The notes under the pieces were generated by a model. That model worked only from the letters and a program-made list of their open reading frames with translations. It had not been told where the DNA came from and did no database searches. A stretch of 30,079 bases of DNA from Streptomyces sp. WM6386 (lineage in GTDB: Bacteria; Actinomycetota; Actinomycetes; Streptomycetales; Streptomycetaceae). Each line of letters begins with the position of its first letter. Positions within the stretch are counted from its first letter, which is position 1. A program made the translations under genes and the position numbers. The stretch is from the NCBI RefSeq assembly GCF_000972385.1, contig NZ_JXTE01000086.1, positions 1 to 30,079 on the forward strand. Reading direction: 5' to 3'. Shown here in pieces: positions 22,967-30,079 of this stretch.

Positions 22967-22982
22967 AGATATGCATATATCT
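22967..22982. promoter_or_regulatory. AT-rich inverted repeat in the ATPase/XRE control region
   Basis: AGATAT-GCAT-ATATCT is one of the few AT-rich spots in the window. It lies between the divergent genes, gives -10-like hexamers on both strands (TATATC rightward), and may be the operator for the XRE regulator. Confidence 0.4.
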
Positions 22983-23054
22983 GTCGCTCGAAGCGGTGAA
23001 CTCTCCGACGGAAGACCGTATTTGGGTGGCCCGGAAGGAGTAAGGAGTAAGCCC

Positions 23055-23924
23055 ATGCAGCACGGTCCCGCGGTACGCCGCCGGAAACTGGGCGCCGAAC
23101 TGCGTGCGTTGCGCACCAGTGCGGGGCTCACCAGTGGTGAGGCGGCCCGGCTCGTGGGCTGGCACCAGTCGAAGGTGAGCCGGATCGAGACCGGCGCCAG
23201 CGGTGTGAAACCGGCCGATGTGCGGTTACTGCTGGACGCCTACGCGGTGCACGATGCCCAACTGCGGGAGTTGCTCCTGGTGTTGGCGGGCAGCGACGAG
23301 GGCGGCGGACGGCACCACTGGTGGCACCAGTACCGCGGGGTACTGCCACCGACGTATCGCGACTTCATCAGTCTGGAGTCCCAGGCCGGCGCGATGCGCA
23401 CGCTGGAGACCTCCGTGGTGCCCGGGTTGTTGCAGACGCCCGAGTACGCGCGTGCGGTGACCCGGGCCGCGGTGAACGGGCTCGGCACGGAGCCGGACGA
23501 GCGGCTCGATGCGCTGGTGGAGGTCCGGCTGGCCAGGCAGGACGTGCTGCGGGCCGAGCCGCCGCTGAAGCTGAGCGCGGTGCTGGACGAGGCGGTGCTG
23601 CGCCGGGAGATCGGCGGGCCCGACGTCATGGCGCGTCAACTGCGGCGGCTCATGGAGGCGGCCCGGCTGCCCCAAGTCCGGATTCAGGTGCTGCCGTTCG
23701 CCGCAGGAGCTCACATCGGCATCACGGGGCCTTTCGTAATCTTCTCATTTTCGAGCACATCTGATCTGGACGTGGTTGTTCTCGACCACTTGACGAGTAG
23801 CCTCTACCTCGAGCGGAAAGAAGACCTCCAGGCCTATACCGAGGCCTTCAACGCTCTTCAGATCCACGCCCTTTCGCCCGAGGACTCGTTGGATTACATC
23901 GCCGGGATAGGTGACGGCGCGTAA
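23055..23924 (+). CDS. XRE-family regulator with DUF5753 domain (WhiJ-type)
   Basis: 289 residues. The N-terminal HTH_XRE (about 12-65) reads LGAELRALRTSAGLTSGEAARLVGWHQSKVSRIETG. The DUF5753 domain (about 100-280) shows WWHQYRGVLPPTYRDFISLE, VVPGLLQTPEYARAV, LDEAVLRR and VRIQVLPFAAGAH. Two tandem AAGGAGT motifs precede the ATG. WhiJ-type proteins repress developmental genes, usually together with the small DUF397 protein encoded next. L58 is encoded by TTA, the codon read only by the bldA tRNA in Streptomyces, so translation is likely limited until aerial growth. I found no other in-frame TTA in the window by eye. The start was chosen by the binding site and HTH position. Confidence 0.92.
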   Translation: MQHGPAVRRRKLGAELRALRTSAGLTSGEAARLVGWHQSKVSRIETGASGVKPADVRLLLDAYAVHDAQLRELLLVLAGSDEGGGRHHWWHQYRGVLPPTYRDFISLESQAGAMRTLETSVVPGLLQTPEYARAVTRAAVNGLGTEPDERLDALVEVRLARQDVLRAEPPLKLSAVLDEAVLRREIGGPDVMARQLRRLMEAARLPQVRIQVLPFAAGAHIGITGPFVIFSFSSTSDLDVVVLDHLTSSLYLERKEDLQAYTEAFNALQIHALSPEDSLDYIAGIGDGA

Positions 23925-23933
23925 GGAGGCACC

Positions 23934-24155
23934 ATGTCCGCAATGCCTCGGAACGTACCTTCCAGTACCGATCTGCACACTGTGCGGTGGCTGCGCAGCA
24001 GCTACAGCACAGGTGCCAACAACTGTGTCGAGACGGCTCGGCCGCACACCGGTCCAGGGACCGGGCTGCTCGCCGTGCGCGACTCCAAGAACCCGTCCGG
24101 ACCCGCGCTGCTCTTCTCCCCCGGGAGCTGGGCGGAGTTCACGGCCGCGTTCTGA
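23934..24155 (+). CDS. DUF397 protein
   Basis: 73 residues, 9 bases after the XRE gene, with AAGGAGG before its ATG. DUF397 features are WLRSSYSTGANNCVETAR, VRDSKNPSGPALLFSPGSWAEF and a short C-terminus. These small proteins act with the neighbouring XRE-DUF5753 regulator, probably as its ligand or antagonist (as BldB/WhiJ-type pairs). Only 36 bases separate it from the convergent bioF stop; apart from the 10-bp palindrome CACGGCCGTG (24172-24181) I see no terminator there. Confidence 0.93.
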   Translation: MSAMPRNVPSSTDLHTVRWLRSSYSTGANNCVETARPHTGPGTGLLAVRDSKNPSGPALLFSPGSWAEFTAAF

Positions 24156-24191
24156 TCCCTTCCGCCCCGAGCACGGCCGTGTCACGCCGAC

Positions 24192-25319
24192 TCATGGTCG
24201 TGTCTCACCGATCACACGTACAGCGCGTTCGATCTGCGCCTCGGAGAGGTCCGCGCGGGCGGTCAGCCTGAGCCGTGAGATGCCGTCGGGCACGGAAGGG
24301 GGACGGAAGCAGCCCACGGACAGACCCGCGGTACGGCAGTCCGCCGCCCACTGCACGGCCTCCTCCGGGGACGGCGCGCGCACGGAGACGACCGCGGCGT
24401 CCGGGCGTACCGCCTCGTGACCCGCGGCGGTCAGTCGTGCGTGCAGTTCGGCGGCCACCTCGCGGGCCCGCGCCGCGCGCGTGGGCTCGCGGCGCAGCAG
24501 GTGCAGTGCCGCGAGGGCCGCTCCCGCCGCGGCGGGAGCGAGCCCGGTGTCGAAGATGAAGGTCCGGGCCGCGTTGACCAGGTGGTCGATCACCCGGGCG
24601 GGGCCGAGGACGGCGCCGCCCTGGCTGCCGAGCGACTTGGACAGCGTGACCGTCACGACGACGTCCTCGGCGCCCGCGAGGCCCGCCGCGTGCGGGGCGC
24701 CGCGGCCACCGTCGCCGAGCACGCCGAGGCCGTGGGCGTCGTCGACCAGCAGCCCCGCGCCGTGTTCCCGGCATGCCTCGGCGAGCCCGGCCAGGGGGGC
24801 GGCGTCGCCGTCCACCGAGAAGACGGTGTCGGACACGACGACCGCGGGGCCCTCGTGCGTCTGGAGTGCCTTGCGCACGGCCTCCGGATCGGCGTGGCCG
24901 ACGACCTGTGTCGTGCCGCGGGCCAGTCGGCAGCCGTCGATCAGTGAGGCGTGGTTGCCGGCGTCGGAGACGATCAGTGAGCCGTGCGGGGCCAGTGCGG
25001 TGACCGCGGCGAGGTTGGCCGCGTAGCCGGAGGAGAAGACGAGGGCCGCCTCGAAACCGCAGTATTCGGCCAGCTCGAGTTCCAGCTGACTGTGGAGTTC
25101 GGTGGTGCCGGTGACGAGTCGGGATCCGGTCGAGCCTCCACCCCAGGTCCGAGCGGCCCGCGCGGCGCCTTCGGTGACCTCGGGGTGGCGGGCCAGCCCC
25201 AGGTAGTCGTTGCTCGCCAGGTCCAGGAGCGGCGAGCCGGCGGGACGGGGCCGCAGGGTGCGTACGAGTCCGGCGCGACGGCGCAGCAGCGCCTGCTCGT
25301 CGATCCAGCCGAACGCCAT
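24192..25319 (-). CDS. bioF: 8-amino-7-oxononanoate synthase
   Basis: 375 residues, an alpha-oxoamine synthase with PLP. It condenses pimeloyl-ACP (or -CoA) with alanine to KAPA, the first committed step of biotin ring assembly. Visible are LASNDYLGLARHP, the GSTGSRLVTGTTELH block, H124 (cofactor stacking) in GNHASLIDG, DDAHGLGVLG (D193, H196) and the Schiff-base lysine K228 in TLSKSLGSQGG. Length is normal. The gene is divergent from bioBAD, and a long inverted repeat lies in the shared gap. GGAGG stands 5 bases before its ATG. Confidence 0.94.
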   Translation of the reverse strand: MAFGWIDEQALLRRRAGLVRTLRPRPAGSPLLDLASNDYLGLARHPEVTEGAARAARTWGGGSTGSRLVTGTTELHSQLELELAEYCGFEAALVFSSGYAANLAAVTALAPHGSLIVSDAGNHASLIDGCRLARGTTQVVGHADPEAVRKALQTHEGPAVVVSDTVFSVDGDAAPLAGLAEACREHGAGLLVDDAHGLGVLGDGGRGAPHAAGLAGAEDVVVTVTLSKSLGSQGGAVLGPARVIDHLVNAARTFIFDTGLAPAAAGAALAALHLLRREPTRAARAREVAAELHARLTAAGHEAVRPDAAVVSVRAPSPEEAVQWAADCRTAGLSVGCFRPPSVPDGISRLRLTARADLSEAQIERAVRVIGETRP

Positions 25320-25376
25320 GGGTCCTCCGAGGGTTTTGTAGGCAGCGAACAGACACTAATGGGATGAGCAGCCACC

Positions 25377-25402
25377 CACTGTGTGGCAATACCCACACAG
25401 TG
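25377..25402. promoter_or_regulatory. 26-bp inverted repeat, candidate operator of the biotin locus
   Basis: CACTGTGTGG (25377-25386) is followed after 6 bases by its perfect reverse complement (25393-25402). It is nearly centred in the 147-bp gap between bioF and bioB, about 60 bases from each start. On the minus strand it covers the position expected for the -35 of a bioF promoter whose -10 would be CATTAG (25361-25356). The half-site does not look like the BioQ or BirA sites I know. Confidence 0.7.
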
Positions 25403-25466
25403 AATGGCCGCTGTTGTGCGAACTCTCCTTGGCCCGAGACGGCTCCTTAGGACAGGATCAGTTTTC

Positions 25467-26669
25467 ATGGACCTGCTGAACACGCTGGTGGACAAGGGGC
25501 TTCGGCGCGAGCTGCCGACCCGCGAGGAAGCACTTTCCGTCCTCGCCACCTCCGACGACGACCTGCTCGATGTGGTGGCCGCGGCCGGAAAGGTGCGCCG
25601 GCACTGGTTCGGCCGACGGGTGAAACTGAATTACCTCGTCAACCTCAAGTCCGGCTTGTGTCCCGAGGACTGCTCCTACTGCTCGCAGCGCCTCGGCTCG
25701 ACGGCCGGGATCCTGAAGTACACCTGGCTCAAACCGGACGAGGCCTCCGAGGCCGCCGCGGCCGGACTCGCGGGCGGCGCCAAGCGGGTCTGTCTGGTGG
25801 CGAGCGGTCGCGGACCGACGGACCGGGACGTGGACCGGGTCTCCGACACCATCAAGGCGATCAAGGACCGGCACGAGGACGTCGAGGTGTGCGCCTGCCT
25901 CGGTCTGCTCTCCGACGGCCAGGCCGAGCGGCTGCGCGAGGCGGGCGCCGACGCCTACAACCACAACCTCAACACGTCCGAGGCGACGTACGGCGAGATC
26001 ACGACCACGCACACCTACGCCGACCGCGTGGACACCGTCCAGAAGGCGCACGCGGCCGGTCTGTCGGCGTGCTCGGGTCTCATCGCCGGCATGGGCGAGT
26101 CGGACGAGGACCTGGTCGACGTGGTCTTCTCGCTGCGCGAGCTGGACCCGGACTCGGTGCCGGTCAACTTCCTGATCCCCTTCGAGGGCACCCCGCTGGC
26201 CAAGGAGTGGAACCTCACCCCGCAGCGCTGTCTGCGCATCCTGGCGATGGTCCGGTTCGTCTGCCCGGACGCCGAGGTGCGCATCGCGGGCGGCCGCGAG
26301 GTCCATCTGCGCAGCATGCAGCCCCTCGCCCTGAACCTGGCCAACTCGATCTTCCTCGGCGACTACCTCACCAGCGAGGGTCAGGCCGGCAAGGCCGACC
26401 TGGACATGATCGCGGACGCCGGGTTCGAGGTGGAGGGCGCGGGCGAGGTGACGCTGCCGCAGCACCGGGCGGACGTGGCCGCCGCCGGGGGCGGGTGCGG
26501 ATCGCACGAGAGTGCGGGCTGTGGATCGCACGAGGGCGCCGGGTGCGGCTCCGTCTGCGGTTCGGCTCCCGAGCCGTCCGTGAGCGAGCCCGCGGTGAGT
26601 GAGCCCCGTACGGACCTGGTCGCCGTACGCCGTCGTGGTGCCGGAACGGATCTCGCGCCCAATGCCTGA
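25467..26669 (+). CDS. bioB: Biotin synthase with a Cys/His-rich C-terminal tail
   Basis: 400 residues from ATG at 25467, with AGGACAGGA upstream. It inserts sulfur into dethiobiotin. The radical-SAM motif CPEDCSYC (C65, C69, C72) is intact, followed by [43 protein letters not shown] and [16 protein letters not shown], all typical. The core ends near residue 335. The remaining about 65 residues are not part of the usual enzyme: a repeat with four cysteines (344, 352, 360, 364) and two histidines (347, 355), then a Glu/Pro/Ser stretch and an Arg-rich end. No separate biotin-synthase auxiliary gene (BsaP type) is seen nearby. The stop overlaps the bioA start by 8 bases. Confidence 0.95.
   Translation: MDLLNTLVDKGLRRELPTREEALSVLATSDDDLLDVVAAAGKVRRHWFGRRVKLNYLVNLKSGLCPEDCSYCSQRLGSTAGILKYTWLKPDEASEAAAAGLAGGAKRVCLVASGRGPTDRDVDRVSDTIKAIKDRHEDVEVCACLGLLSDGQAERLREAGADAYNHNLNTSEATYGEITTTHTYADRVDTVQKAHAAGLSACSGLIAGMGESDEDLVDVVFSLRELDPDSVPVNFLIPFEGTPLAKEWNLTPQRCLRILAMVRFVCPDAEVRIAGGREVHLRSMQPLALNLANSIFLGDYLTSEGQAGKADLDMIADAGFEVEGAGEVTLPQHRADVAAAGGGCGSHESAGCGSHEGAGCGSVCGSAPEPSVSEPAVSEPRTDLVAVRRRGAGTDLAPNA
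26496..26558 (+). repeat. In-gene 24-bp repeat coding for the Cys/His tail of BioB
   Basis: Two 24-base units begin at 26496 and 26520 and share GGATCGCACGAG (26499-26510, 26523-26534). They encode CGSHESAG and CGSHEGAG, and a degenerate third unit follows (CGSVCGS). Confidence 0.8.
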
Positions 26670-27942
26670 GCTGCCCGTGTCCGAGCTGCTGGAGCTCGAC
26701 CGGCGGCATGTCTGGCATCCGTACGGCCCGATGCCGGGCCGCGCCGAGCCGCTCGTCGTGGAGTCGGCGAGCGGGGTGCGGCTTCACATGGCGGACGGCT
26801 CGGGCGAGCTCGTCGACGGCATGTCGTCCTGGTGGTCGGCCATCCACGGCTACAACCACCCGGTGCTCAACGAGGCCGCGCGCGAGCAGCTGGGGCGCAT
26901 GAGTCATGTGATGTTCGGCGGGCTCACCCATGAGCCCGCCGTACGGCTCGCGAAGCTCCTTGTCGACATGTCGCCCGACGGTCTGGAGCATGTCTTCCTC
27001 GCCGACTCCGGATCGGTGTCGGTCGAGGTCGCGGTGAAAATGTGCCTGCAGTACTGGCGGTCGCTGGGCCGTCCCGGCAAGCAGCGGCTGCTGACCTGGC
27101 GCGGGGGCTATCACGGCGACACCTGGCAGCCGATGTCGGTGTGCGATCCCGAGGGCGGGATGCACGAACTGTGGACCGGCGTGCTCCAGCGCCAGGTGTT
27201 CGTGGGGCCTCCGCCGGTCGAGTACGAGGAGTCGTACGCCGAGGAGCTTCGCTCGGCGATCGCACGGCACGCCGACGAGCTGGCCGCGGTGATCGTGGAG
27301 CCCGTGGTGCAGGGCGCGGGCGGGATGCGGTTCCACTCGCCCGCGTATCTGCGGGTGCTGCGGGAGGCGTGCGACGCGCACGACGTGCTGCTGGTGTTCG
27401 ACGAGATCGCGACCGGCTTCGGGCGTACGGGCGCGCTGTTCGCGGCGGAGCACGCGGCGGTGACGCCCGATGTGATGTGCGTGGGCAAGGCGCTGACCGG
27501 CGGCTATCTGACGATGGCGGCGACGCTGTGCACCTCGAAGGTGGCCGACGGCATCTCGCGGGGCGAGGTCCCGGTGCTCGCGCACGGCCCCACGTTCATG
27601 GGCAATCCGCTCGCCGCGGCCGTGGCCTGTGCCTCGATCGAGCTGCTGCTCGGGCAGGACTGGCTCGCCGAGGTCAAGCGGATCGAGGCGGGCCTGCGGG
27701 AGGGGCTGGCGCCGGCCCGGGAGCTGCCGGGTGTGCGGGACGTACGGGTCCTCGGGGCGATCGGCGTGGTCCAGCTCGACCACCCGGTGGACATGAGGGC
27801 CGCCACGGAGGCGGCGGTGCGCGAGGGCGTGTGGCTGCGGCCGTTCCGCGACCTGGTCTACACGATGCCCCCGTATGTCACGGGGGACGCGGATGTGGCA
27901 CGGATCGCGCGCGCGGTGTGCGCGGCGGCCCGGGAGGGATGA
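26662..27942 (+). CDS. bioA: Adenosylmethionine-8-amino-7-oxononanoate aminotransferase
   Basis: 426 residues, a class III PLP aminotransferase that uses S-adenosylmethionine as amino donor to make DAPA from KAPA. BioA marks are [11 protein letters not shown] at the N-terminus, [14 protein letters not shown] (W57-W58), [29 protein letters not shown]247 in [14 protein letters not shown]276 in [11 protein letters not shown] and [11 protein letters not shown]. The ATG overlaps the end of bioB by 8 bases, with only a weak ribosome binding site, so translation is likely coupled. Confidence 0.95.
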   Translation: MPELPVSELLELDRRHVWHPYGPMPGRAEPLVVESASGVRLHMADGSGELVDGMSSWWSAIHGYNHPVLNEAAREQLGRMSHVMFGGLTHEPAVRLAKLLVDMSPDGLEHVFLADSGSVSVEVAVKMCLQYWRSLGRPGKQRLLTWRGGYHGDTWQPMSVCDPEGGMHELWTGVLQRQVFVGPPPVEYEESYAEELRSAIARHADELAAVIVEPVVQGAGGMRFHSPAYLRVLREACDAHDVLLVFDEIATGFGRTGALFAAEHAAVTPDVMCVGKALTGGYLTMAATLCTSKVADGISRGEVPVLAHGPTFMGNPLAAAVACASIELLLGQDWLAEVKRIEAGLREGLAPARELPGVRDVRVLGAIGVVQLDHPVDMRAATEAAVREGVWLRPFRDLVYTMPPYVTGDADVARIARAVCAAAREG

Positions 27943-27943
27943 C

Positions 27944-28660
27944 ATGTCGGTACTGGTGATCACGGGTACGGGCACGGAGGTCGGCAAGACCGTCGCCACC
28001 GCCGCGATCGCTGCCGCCGCGGTGGCGGCAGGCCGGTCCGTGGCCGTGCTCAAGGCGGCCCAGACCGGGGTAGGTCCGGACGAGCCCGGGGACGCGCAGG
28101 AGGTCGCGCGGCTGGCCGGGCCGGTGACGACCGCCGAAGTCGCCCGCTACCCGGAGCCGTTGGCCCCCGCGACGGCGGCTCGGCGGGCCGGGCTCGCGCC
28201 GGTGCACCCGCGAGAGGTCGCCGAGGCCGCCGCCAAGCTGGCCACCGAGCACGACCTGGTGCTGGTCGAGGGGGCCGGCGGACTGCTCGTACGGTTCGAC
28301 GAGGAGGGCGGCACCCTGGCGGACGCGGCGGAACTGCTGCGGGCGCCGGTGCTGGTGGTGGCGTCGGCGGGCCTGGGCACGCTGAACACGACGGAACTGA
28401 CGGCCCGTGAACTCCGCTCCCGGAACCTGGACTTCCTCGGTGTCGTGATCGGCAGCTGGCCCGACTCCCCTGATCTGGCGTCGCGTTGCAACGTGGCGGA
28501 TCTGCCGGAGGTGTCGCAGGCACCGCTGCTCGGGGCGCTGCCCGTGGGCGCGGGGTCGCTGGCGCCCGTCGACTTCCGTGCGGCGGCGCCGAGTTGGCTG
28601 GCGCCGCGGCTGGACGGAGTGTGGGACGCGAAGGTGTTCCGGGGCCGGGAGGCCGGCTGA
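27944..28660 (+). CDS. bioD: Dethiobiotin synthetase
   Basis: 238 residues. It closes the ureido ring of DAPA with CO2 and ATP. The P-loop GTGTEVGKT spans residues 8-16. KAAQTGV, EGAGGLLVRF and GTLNTTELTARELR match the family. It starts one base after the bioA stop, with GGGAGGGAT as binding site inside bioA. The last gene of bioBAD. No bioH, bioC or bioI is seen, so the pimeloyl part must be supplied from elsewhere. Confidence 0.95.
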   Translation: MSVLVITGTGTEVGKTVATAAIAAAAVAAGRSVAVLKAAQTGVGPDEPGDAQEVARLAGPVTTAEVARYPEPLAPATAARRAGLAPVHPREVAEAAAKLATEHDLVLVEGAGGLLVRFDEEGGTLADAAELLRAPVLVVASAGLGTLNTTELTARELRSRNLDFLGVVIGSWPDSPDLASRCNVADLPEVSQAPLLGALPVGAGSLAPVDFRAAAPSWLAPRLDGVWDAKVFRGREAG

Positions 28661-28692
28661 CCGGATGTGGTCGGCGTCAGCGGGGTCCGGCC
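28651..28692. terminator. Imperfect hairpin between convergent bioD and luxR-type genes
   Basis: GGCCGG-CTGAC (28651-28661) can pair with GTCAG (28676-28680) and CCGGCC (28687-28692), with a bulge on the right side. It begins within the last bioD codons. Confidence 0.4.
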
Positions 28693-28732
28693 TTCTGTGT
28701 CGACTCCCGCATCGCCGCCGGTCCCTCGGCCG

Positions 28733-30079
28733 TCACCGCCCCTCGCCTTCGCCCAGCAACCGCACCAGCTCGATCCGCGACCGGATCCCCAACCGCGTGA
28801 ACACACCCCGCAGATGGTGGTCGATGGTGCGCGGGCTCAGGGCGAGGCGGGTGGCGATCTCTCGGTTGGTGGCGCCGTCGGCGGCCATGCGGGCGACCAT
28901 GAGCTGCTGGGCCGTGAGACGGACGGTGGGGTCGGCGGGGGCGCCCTGCGCGGGGGTCGCGGGGGCGCCGAGGGCGCGGAGTTCGGTGCGGGCCTGGGCG
29001 GCGCAGTGCGGGGCGCCGAAGTGCTCGAAGGCTTCCAGGGCGCTGTGCAGGCGGTCGCGGGCCTCCGTGCGGTGGCGCAGTCGGCGCAGTGCGCTGCCGA
29101 ACAGCAGTTCGGTGCGGGCGCGTTCGAAGTCCCGGGTGCCACGGGCGTGGAGGTCGAGCGCGGTGCGGTAGTGCTCGATCGCTTCGGCGCCGGGTGCGAG
29201 CAGGGCGCGGCAGCGGGCGCTGAGCGCCAGGTCGTCGGGGCTGCGTACGGCGCTCGCCCAGCGGTGGTAGTCGGCGTGGGCGGCACGGGCGACCCGGGTG
29301 TCGTCGGTGCGGACGGCCGCCTCGACGTAGTGCGGGGTGGCCATGTGGCGGATCGCCCGGTGGCCGTGGCCCGGGCCGAAGCCGGCGAGGGCGCGCAGCC
29401 GGGCCGCCGCGGCGGCGAACCGGCCGCTGCTGAGGTCGAGGTAGGCGAGCGCCCACTGGGCGAGGGCGGCGGGCAGGCCGAGGCCGTGGGAGCGGGCGTG
29501 CGACCGTGCGGTGGCGGCGCGTTCACGGCAGACCTCGGCATCCCCGGTCAGCGCCGCGAACATGGCGAGGGCGGCCTGCAGATGGCAGGCGCCGTTGTCC
29601 TGGCCGGTGGCGTACGCCTGCCAGAGGGCGTCCGTCGCGGCGGCTTCTCCGGCGCGCGGGCGTCCGGTCCAGAAGTCGGCGTAGGCGCGGAACTCCATGG
29701 CCTGCGCCACGACGACCGTCGCGCCGCGCACCCGGGCCGAGGCGGCCGCGCGGACGGTCGCGGCGGTGGCGAGGGTGTGGTCGCCGAGCAGGAGTGCGGC
29801 GATGCCGGCGTGGACGAGGAGGGTGGGCTCGCCGCCGGGCCCGCACCGTCCGGCCGCCGCCGCGAGAAGGTCCCGCGCGTCCTCGTACCGCCCCTCGAAC
29901 GCCGCCGCGAGCCCACCGAGCGTGCCCGGCGGCACGATCCCCATGCGCCGGGCGACCAGGGCCGCGTCCCGGCATCGACGCAGGTCACCGGTGTAGATGG
30001 CGGCCTCGGTGGCGCGGGCGAGGAGATGGAGGGCGGGGTCGGGGACGTCGAGGATCGCGAGGCGGGGGCGGGGGGAGGG
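28733..30079 (-). CDS. LuxR-family regulator, C-terminal part (start outside the window)
   Basis: The minus-strand frame is open from the right edge to a TGA at 28733-28735: 448 residues visible. An internal ATG at 29944 is not the true start, because the coding pattern continues beyond it to base 30079 with the same helical repeat character (ILDVPDPALHLLARATEAA). Most of the part shown is Ala/Arg-rich helix pairs like TPR repeats. The C-terminal LuxR HTH reads LTAQQLMVARMAADGATNREIA, then LSPRTIDHHLRGVFTRLGI. This is the C-terminal end typical of the large LAL-type or TPR-LuxR regulators; an N-terminal ATPase domain would lie outside the window. Confidence 0.88.
   Translation of the reverse strand, partial: PSPRPRLAILDVPDPALHLLARATEAAIYTGDLRRCRDAALVARRMGIVPPGTLGGLAAAFEGRYEDARDLLAAAAGRCGPGGEPTLLVHAGIAALLLGDHTLATAATVRAAASARVRGATVVVAQAMEFRAYADFWTGRPRAGEAAATDALWQAYATGQDNGACHLQAALAMFAALTGDAEVCRERAATARSHARSHGLGLPAALAQWALAYLDLSSGRFAAAAARLRALAGFGPGHGHRAIRHMATPHYVEAAVRTDDTRVARAAHADYHRWASAVRSPDDLALSARCRALLAPGAEAIEHYRTALDLHARGTRDFERARTELLFGSALRRLRHRTEARDRLHSALEAFEHFGAPHCAAQARTELRALGAPATPAQGAPADPTVRLTAQQLMVARMAADGATNREIATRLALSPRTIDHHLRGVFTRLGIRSRIELVRLLGEGEGR

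Noticed and set aside
26496..26558. Cys/His repeat of BioB as a zinc finger
   Set aside because: The spacing and Gly/Ser-rich make-up do not match a known finger; an iron or sulfur role is as likely.
29942..29944. ATG as the start of the LuxR-type regulator
   Set aside because: The coding frame with the same helical-repeat character continues to the window edge, so this methionine is internal.

Overview
The window is a gene-dense, very GC-rich stretch (roughly 70% by eye, with G or C at almost every third codon position) with GTG and TTG starts, GGAGG-type ribosome binding sites and typical actinomycete gene families: DUF397, XRE-DUF5753 regulators, a tripeptidyl aminopeptidase and ureABCFGD without ureE. 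It is almost certainly a Streptomyces chromosome. The order Lrp / ddaH-like / rocD / acyltransferase / tap / urease / whiJ-type genes / bioF-bioBAD recalls, from memory, the SCO1220-SCO1246 part of S. coelicolor. I see no phage, insertion sequence, CRISPR array, rRNA or tRNA.

Left part (1-7.3 kb). A proline/threonine-rich protein tail enters from the left edge. It is followed by a transmembrane Ser/Thr protein kinase and a 58-residue membrane protein. Convergent to these is a tightly overlapping leftward operon: a LytTR response regulator, a DUF485-type small membrane protein, an ActP/MctC-like sodium:solute symporter, a possible 13-codon mini-ORF, and a LytS-type histidine kinase. It looks like a carboxylate-sensing and uptake module.

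Arginine block (6.7-9.5 kb). An Lrp/AsnC regulator is divergent from the LytTR regulator. It precedes a 'ddaH'-type amidinohydrolase overlapping an ornithine aminotransferase, and the operon ends in a 23-bp perfect terminator hairpin. The ddaH-type protein carries motifs that I associate with arginine dihydrolases (ArgZ type), which would hand ornithine straight to RocD.

Middle (9.7-21.3 kb). A PlsC-like acyltransferase and an NAD-dependent epimerase/reductase are convergent with a secreted tripeptidyl aminopeptidase. The leftward urease genes ureABC-F-G-D follow; a dispersed Streptomyces-type palindromic repeat sits between ureF and ureG. A TetR regulator and a divergent membrane protein flank two near-identical 19-bp operators. 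Next is an orphan Phd/YefM antitoxin divergent from a ClpP paralogue, which is followed by a small gene of unknown function.

Right part (21.3-30.1 kb). A secreted NlpC/P60 hydrolase lies behind a c-di-AMP (ydaO-type) riboswitch. A whiJ-type locus follows: an anti-sigma-like ATPase divergent from an XRE-DUF5753 regulator plus DUF397. The regulator contains an in-frame TTA codon. The biotin locus has bioF divergent from bioB-bioA-bioD, with a 26-bp inverted repeat between them. BioB has an unusual C-terminal Cys/His repeat tail. A LuxR-type regulator runs off the right edge.

No wholly new multi-gene system stands out. The most interesting points are the probable re-annotation of the ddaH-type gene, the BioB tail, the biotin palindrome, the Clp/antitoxin pairing and the chain of translational overlaps in the symporter operon.
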